Positions 60,237 to 64,000 of a stretch of 64,000 nt of DNA are shown piece after piece. Position numbers and translations under genes: made by a program. Under the pieces are notes generated by a model. The model did not search any database and had not been told where the DNA came from. It saw nothing but the letters and a program-made list of their open reading frames with translations. The first letter of the stretch is position 1; every line of letters starts with the position of its first letter. This stretch comes from Flavisericum labens (GTDB taxonomy: Bacteria; Bacteroidota; Bacteroidia; Flavobacteriales; Flavobacteriaceae), in the NCBI RefSeq assembly GCF_045446075.1, contig NZ_JBJJBQ010000001.1, forward strand, positions 620,001 through 684,000. Direction: 5' to 3'.

Positions 60237-62207
60237 TTATTCAATGTTCTCACCTAGCGACCATTTTAAAGGCGTGTTGGCATTAGCCGATGAAACGCGC
60301 ACATAACCTTGCATTTCTTGATGCAATGCAGAGCAAAAATCGGTACAATAAAATGGCCATACACCAACTTGTTTTGGTTCCCAAACGAAGGTTTCGGTTT
60401 GCCCAGGCATAATTAGTAGTTCGGAGGTGTTGGCGCCTATCATACTAACACCGTGTGGCACATCGTAATCTTGTTCTAAATTGGTAACATGGAAGTAAAC
60501 GCGGTCTCCAACTTTAATGCCTTCAATATTATCTGGCGAGAAATGACTGCGAATCGTTGTCATGTAAACATGAACGGTGTTCCCGTCGCGCACAACTTTT
60601 GTGTCGGCTTCAGTTTTTGATGCATAAGGGTGGTTGTTGTCTTCTAAATTAAAAATCTTTTTAGAACGCGGCTTTATTAAATCGGCAGGGCATCCGGCTG
60701 CATAATGTGGTTCACCTACGGTTGGGAAATCCAGTAATAGCTCCATTTTGTCGCCCGAAATATCATATAGTTGTGCTGACTGGGTTACTTCAGGCCCCGT
60801 TGGTAAATAACGGTCTTTAGTAATTTTATTCATGGCTACAACATACTTGCCCCATGGTTTTTGTGAGTTTCCGCCAGGAATCATTAAATGTCCAACAGAA
60901 TAGTAGCAAGGTTGTCTGTCTACAACTTCCCAAGTTCCTAATTTCCATTTTACAACTTCGGAAGAAATAAAGAATGTGGTGTATGCATTTCCTTTACCGT
61001 CAAATTCGGTATGTAAAGGGCCTAAGCCTGGTTGCTCGACAGAACCAGCTAAAACATCTTCAAAATTCAAAATTGGTATACCATACGCATCGCCAGCGAA
61101 CTTTTGATTTTCAATGGCGTCAAGCATTTTTGTGAATGAGTGCACCGTCAGGTTAGCAGAAAGTTTACCATTACCAACAATGTACTCTCCTGAGGGGTCT
61201 ACATCGCAACCATGTGGTGATTTAGGTGTTGGTAATAAAAATACAGCACCAGGTACATCTAATGGGTTTACGGTAAGTACTTCTTTTTTTATTGTTGATG
61301 TAGCGCTATGTGTTGATTCGTCGTATACATTATGGGCATAGTTTGCAGGCATCATTGTGCCACCGCCATTGTTAACGTATTCTTCAATTTTTTTCCAGTT
61401 TACGGCAGCGATAAAATCTTTATCGTTTTGTGAAGCATTTACTTCTAACAATGTGTTGGCTTCTTCTGTATTGTAAGTAGTAAAGAAGAACCACCCATGG
61501 GATTTTCCTCGCCCTGGGTGAGATAAATCATAGTCAAAACCAGGCATTATAAGTTGGAACTTTATATCCATATGTCCATGTTCCGGTTCTACAGAAATAA
61601 AGGTTAAAGACCCCTTAAAGTTTCCTTTGTAGTCTTTAATAGGCATGTCTCTTTGTGGGATTGGAACCGAAAAACGTGTTCCCGCAACCACATATTCTGT
61701 GTTCTCGGTTACAAATGAGGAACTGTGGTTACCGGCACTGTTGGGCACCTCAATGATTTCGGTAGTTTCAAAGGTAGATAAATCTACTTTTGCAATACGA
61801 GGAGTGTTGTTTCCGTTAATAAACACCCAACGCCCATCAATAACGCCATTGGTTTGAGAGATGTCTGGGTGATGTGAATCGTCCCATGGCACGAAACCAT
61901 GTGATGTGTTTAACATAGGTTTTGTTTCTTCGTTGTATCCATATGCCTTTTCTGCATCTTGCGAAAACACGGGGATAACTTTAAATAAACGCCCTGATGG
62001 TAGCCCGTAAACCGAAAGCTGTCCGCTAAATCCTCCAGATATAAAGGCATAAAACTCGTCGTGCTCGCCAGGAGCTACATAAACTTTTTCGGCAACATTG
62101 CCGGCAAGAGCACCGGATTTTCCAGTTGATTTTCCTGAATTATTACAACTGGTAAACACCATAAGCATGGCTGCCAGTGTAAAAATAGATTTTAATATAA
62201 TTTTCAT
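60237..62207 (-). CDS. nosZ: NosZ, nitrous oxide reductase, clade II
   Basis: 656 residues. Reduces N2O to N2 in the periplasm. Signal peptide is Sec-type with lipobox FTSC (Cys21), not Tat, typical of clade II. Beta-propeller with CuZ histidines (for example DDSHHPDIS, GNHSSSF, PKSPHGCDVDP, GPLHTEFDG, GHLMIPGG, GEPHYAAG). The C-terminal cupredoxin domain carries CuA: PHGVSMIG and CTDFCSALHQEM, i.e. Cys621, Cys625, His629, Met632. Full length for the family. Operon position three after cytochrome c and fasciclin genes. Confidence 0.98.
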   Translation of the reverse strand: MKIILKSIFTLAAMLMVFTSCNNSGKSTGKSGALAGNVAEKVYVAPGEHDEFYAFISGGFSGQLSVYGLPSGRLFKVIPVFSQDAEKAYGYNEETKPMLNTSHGFVPWDDSHHPDISQTNGVIDGRWVFINGNNTPRIAKVDLSTFETTEIIEVPNSAGNHSSSFVTENTEYVVAGTRFSVPIPQRDMPIKDYKGNFKGSLTFISVEPEHGHMDIKFQLIMPGFDYDLSHPGRGKSHGWFFFTTYNTEEANTLLEVNASQNDKDFIAAVNWKKIEEYVNNGGGTMMPANYAHNVYDESTHSATSTIKKEVLTVNPLDVPGAVFLLPTPKSPHGCDVDPSGEYIVGNGKLSANLTVHSFTKMLDAIENQKFAGDAYGIPILNFEDVLAGSVEQPGLGPLHTEFDGKGNAYTTFFISSEVVKWKLGTWEVVDRQPCYYSVGHLMIPGGNSQKPWGKYVVAMNKITKDRYLPTGPEVTQSAQLYDISGDKMELLLDFPTVGEPHYAAGCPADLIKPRSKKIFNLEDNNHPYASKTEADTKVVRDGNTVHVYMTTIRSHFSPDNIEGIKVGDRVYFHVTNLEQDYDVPHGVSMIGANTSELLIMPGQTETFVWEPKQVGVWPFYCTDFCSALHQEMQGYVRVSSANANTPLKWSLGENIE

Positions 62208-62227
62208 GGTTTTATATTTAGTTAGAA

Positions 62228-62797
62228 TTAATTGTTTTCTGAAGGAGGTAAAAGCACTTTGTCTATTACATGTACAATACCGTTTCCTGCTTTAACCGTG
62301 GCAATTATGTTTGCTCCGCCAATAATTGGTTTTCCGTCAACAACTTTCACTTGCACATATTGATTATTTGCCTGACCTAGTTTTGGGAGTTTTGTTAAAA
62401 TAGACGTACTAAGATTGCCTGGGGTAACATGGTATTTTAATATATTCGCCAAAGTTGCTTTGTTTTCTGGCTTCAATAAATTTTCAACAGTACCTTCTGG
62501 TAATGCTGCAAAAGCATCATCTGTTGGAGCAAAAACAGTTAAGGGGCCAACGTTTACCAAGGCATTCTCTACTTGAGCCGCTTGAACAGCAGCGACTAAT
62601 GTTTTATGATTTGGAGAGTTAATTGCTATTTGTAAACAGTTTGGAGTAGCCTCGTCGTTAGTAATATAAGCTTGACCCGTTTTTTCTTGTTTAGGTGTTT
62701 CGGTTTCAGTTACTGTGGTTTTGCTGTTATTGTTTTTGCAGGAGTGAACAACTGCTAAACATGCTAAAACAAAAATTAGTCTTTTAATTGTTTTCAT
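62228..62797 (-). CDS. fasciclin-domain lipoprotein
   Basis: 189 residues, lipobox HSC (Cys20). One FAS1 domain (about 48-187) with TVFAPTDDAFAALP (H1 motif), YHVTPG (YH motif) and the second conserved block GIVHVIDKVLLPP. FAS1 domains mediate adhesion or protein interaction; in this operon a scaffold or cofactor role around NosZ at the membrane is possible. It is between cytochrome c (6 bp gap) and nosZ (20 bp gap), so co-transcribed. Confidence 0.93.
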   Translation of the reverse strand: MKTIKRLIFVLACLAVVHSCKNNNSKTTVTETETPKQEKTGQAYITNDEATPNCLQIAINSPNHKTLVAAVQAAQVENALVNVGPLTVFAPTDDAFAALPEGTVENLLKPENKATLANILKYHVTPGNLSTSILTKLPKLGQANNQYVQVKVVDGKPIIGGANIIATVKAGNGIVHVIDKVLLPPSENN

Positions 62798-62803
62798 GGG
62801 TTG

Positions 62804-63304
62804 TTATTTTAATGTTCTGAAGTATTCCAATACGGCTCTGGCATCTTCTTCGCTTAAGTTTTGGTTTGCCATTGGCGATCCATTAAACTCAATTAATAAT
62901 GCCTTTGCTAGTGGGTCTTTTTGTACCATTTCTTCTGGGTTTAAAATCATATTCATAACCCATTCAGGAGAGCGGCGTTCTAATACACCGATAGGTGATG
63001 GACCAATAAATTTTTTGTCTGGCCGGTGGCAAGCAGTACACATTTTCTTGAATACATCTGCTCCATGTGAAACCAACTGTTGGTCTATTTCGGAGTTTAA
63101 AGAAAGTGAAGTGATGGGGCCAATACCTTTATTGGTAAGGTCTATCTGTTTTGAGGCCGGAACAGACTCTACTTTTTTGGTAGTCTGTTCGCTTGTTTTA
63201 GGTTTTTCATATGAAAATCCTTTTTCTTTTTTTTCTTCTTTTCCGCCGCAACTTATTAAAATTGAGGCTAGTAAAATAATTGTTGATTTTAGTATTGTCT
63301 TCAT
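62804..63304 (-). CDS. cytochrome c lipoprotein, likely electron donor to NosZ
   Basis: 166 residues, lipobox ISC (Cys19). Heme motif CTACH at about 89-93 and distal Met in GSPMANQNLSEEDARAVLEYFRTL. The region in between (IGPSPIGVLERRSPEWVMNMILNPEEM) is the usual small cytochrome c fold. First gene of the nos operon. Two regulatory sites lie upstream (63352, 63373), and a -7 box CAAAAATA on the plus strand (TATTTTTG on the minus strand) is at 63325-63332. Confidence 0.93.
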   Translation of the reverse strand: MKTILKSTIILLASILISCGGKEEKKEKGFSYEKPKTSEQTTKKVESVPASKQIDLTNKGIGPITSLSLNSEIDQQLVSHGADVFKKMCTACHRPDKKFIGPSPIGVLERRSPEWVMNMILNPEEMVQKDPLAKALLIEFNGSPMANQNLSEEDARAVLEYFRTLK

Positions 63305-63351
63305 GTTAAATTAGTTTTGTATAACAAAAATACATGGAGACTATGAGGAAT

Positions 63352-63371
63352 AATATGATAAATATCATATT
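63352..63371. promoter_or_regulatory. Fnr/Crp-like palindrome upstream of the nos operon
   Basis: AATATGATAAATATCATATT: 9-bp arms with a two-base centre, containing TGAT-N4-ATCA. Its centre is about 42 bp before the start expected from the -7 box at 63325, the class II position for Crp/Fnr-type activators. Confidence 0.5.
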
Positions 63372-63372
63372 T

Positions 63373-63388
63373 AAGACAAAAATGTCTT
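63373..63388. promoter_or_regulatory. Rrf2-like operator AAGACAAAAATGTCTT
   Basis: Inverted repeat AAGAC-N6-GTCTT, the same 5-6-5 geometry as AGGATAAATTTGTCCT (53024; 11 of 16 identical) and AGGATAAAAACATCCG (53537; 10 of 16). Lies directly next to the Fnr-like palindrome. Confidence 0.4.
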
Positions 63389-63524
63389 TTTTATTTTTAT
63401 GTTGTAATTTATTGAGGTGTAGGGGCTTGTTGGTTAAAGAATATCTGTTTTAGAAAAATATTTTTTTAACTGAGTTTTCCAGCCTTTAAAAATGAGATGT
63501 TTAAGGTTTGTATGAGAATAATTT

Positions 63525-64000
63525 TTAAAAATAAAACCTAATAAAAGGCATCCAAGGGTCAGCGTAAACACTTTTTGTTTCATCATATAAAAGGTCGTAC
63601 CTAACTCCAAGTGTAATGCTGCCACTTCTATATCCAGCTCCTAGGAATAGAGCGGGCGCCCAATAGCTGTCGTCAGTAATGTTTAAATTCACATTATATC
63701 TTCTATTTAAATGAAGCTGCTCGTATTCTGCCGATAGTTGAAAGGCATCAATAATATTGGCTAAAGCAATAAGGTTACCTCCTAAAATGGTAGATTTATA
63801 AACGCTCTTTTGGTTATTGAAAGTTGCGTTTAAACCAATGCCCGATGCAAAATGCTTGTTAAACTCATAAATGGCACTAGGGGCAATGGTAGCACTAAAA
63901 AAACCATCACCAAAGTTTAAGCCCAAACCACCTCCAAAACGAACTTGGTCCCAAAATTTGTTGTTTTTTTCTTGAGCAAAAGAGCTGGTCATACAAACCA
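63525..64000 (-). CDS. outer-membrane beta-barrel protein, 5' end cut by window
   Basis: The visible 155 residues start with TSSFAQEKNN, the end of a signal peptide, so the true start lies beyond base 64000. Barrel-like strands follow: FGGGLGLNFGDGFFSATIAPSAIYEFNKHFASGIGLNATF, LSAEYEQLHLNRRYNVNLN, LFLGAGYRSGSITLGVRYDLLYD, ending WMPFIRFYF with a terminal Phe as expected for Bam-dependent insertion. Function unknown. On the same strand as nos, 220 bp upstream of the operon's first gene. Confidence 0.75.
   Translation of the reverse strand, partial: VCMTSSFAQEKNNKFWDQVRFGGGLGLNFGDGFFSATIAPSAIYEFNKHFASGIGLNATFNNQKSVYKSTILGGNLIALANIIDAFQLSAEYEQLHLNRRYNVNLNITDDSYWAPALFLGAGYRSGSITLGVRYDLLYDETKSVYADPWMPFIRFYF

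Overview
The window looks like a chromosome segment of a marine-type Flavobacteriaceae bacterium (Bacteroidota). The DNA is AT-rich. Promoters that can be recognised are of the Bacteroidota kind (TTG, then 18-20 bp, then TAnnTTTG). Lipoproteins are very numerous. The gene families are typical of flavobacteria: RteC, YwqK-repeat proteins, AraC-TPR regulators, DUF4230, DUF4407 and clade II nosZ with a lipoprotein-type signal.

Layout. 0.2-4.8 kb: an amidase, a nuclease, a winged-helix/DnaC-like ATPase pair, an excisionase-like HTH protein and RteC. These are the accessory genes of an integrative element, but no integrase or relaxase is visible. 5.2-12.7 kb: accessory DNA with a structured RNA whose 3' end and terminator recur as dispersed copies (5376, 6303, 11364, partly 12650). 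The copies flank a small monooxygenase-like gene, a Cys-rich lipoprotein and a 1069-residue secreted protein made of about 43 YwqK/MORN-like repeats. 12.8-18.2 kb: lipoproteins, a cytochrome c and several degraded genes. 18.2-23.3 kb: a duplicated module, each half being a divergent lipoprotein plus an AraC-TPR membrane regulator with conserved, co-varying direct repeats between them. 23.4-31.4 kb: a transglutaminase-like TPR protein, a HAD phosphatase, a LacI regulator, a 48-residue lipoprotein, a TPR histidine kinase and NarL-type regulator, a candidate small RNA and a DUF456 protein. 31.5-44.5 kb: housekeeping genes (glycosyltransferase/flippase pair, ruvC, hemW, cyclase, DUF4230, MmcQ, PhnA-like, STAS, DUF4407, EamA, M20 dipeptidase). 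44.6 kb: tRNA-Leu(UAG). 44.9-51.6 kb: a tripartite RND efflux pump with its TetR regulator. 51.7-53.0 kb: a polyprenyl synthetase and a small partner. 53.0-54.3 kb: an Rrf2/NsrR-like regulator and the iron-sulfur repair protein Ric. 54.5-63.3 kb: a ten-gene nitrous oxide reductase operon on the minus strand.

How it works together. The operon should reduce N2O to N2: cytochrome c delivers electrons to the copper enzyme NosZ, NosL delivers copper, NosDFY matures the CuZ site and the NosB-like membrane protein supports activity. Directly after nosL comes a second NosL-like domain fused to a Met/His-rich outer-membrane beta-barrel, which suggests a dedicated copper route across the outer membrane. 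The adjacent Rrf2-Ric pair shares an AGGAT-N6-rTCC-type operator, and a similar element plus an Fnr-like palindrome precedes the nos operon. Control by nitric oxide and low oxygen is therefore likely.

Most notable for follow-up: the NosL-barrel fusion, the duplicated AraC/lipoprotein modules, the tiny lipoprotein with its two-component system and three upstream direct repeats, two candidate small RNAs, and the dispersed RNA-tail repeats.
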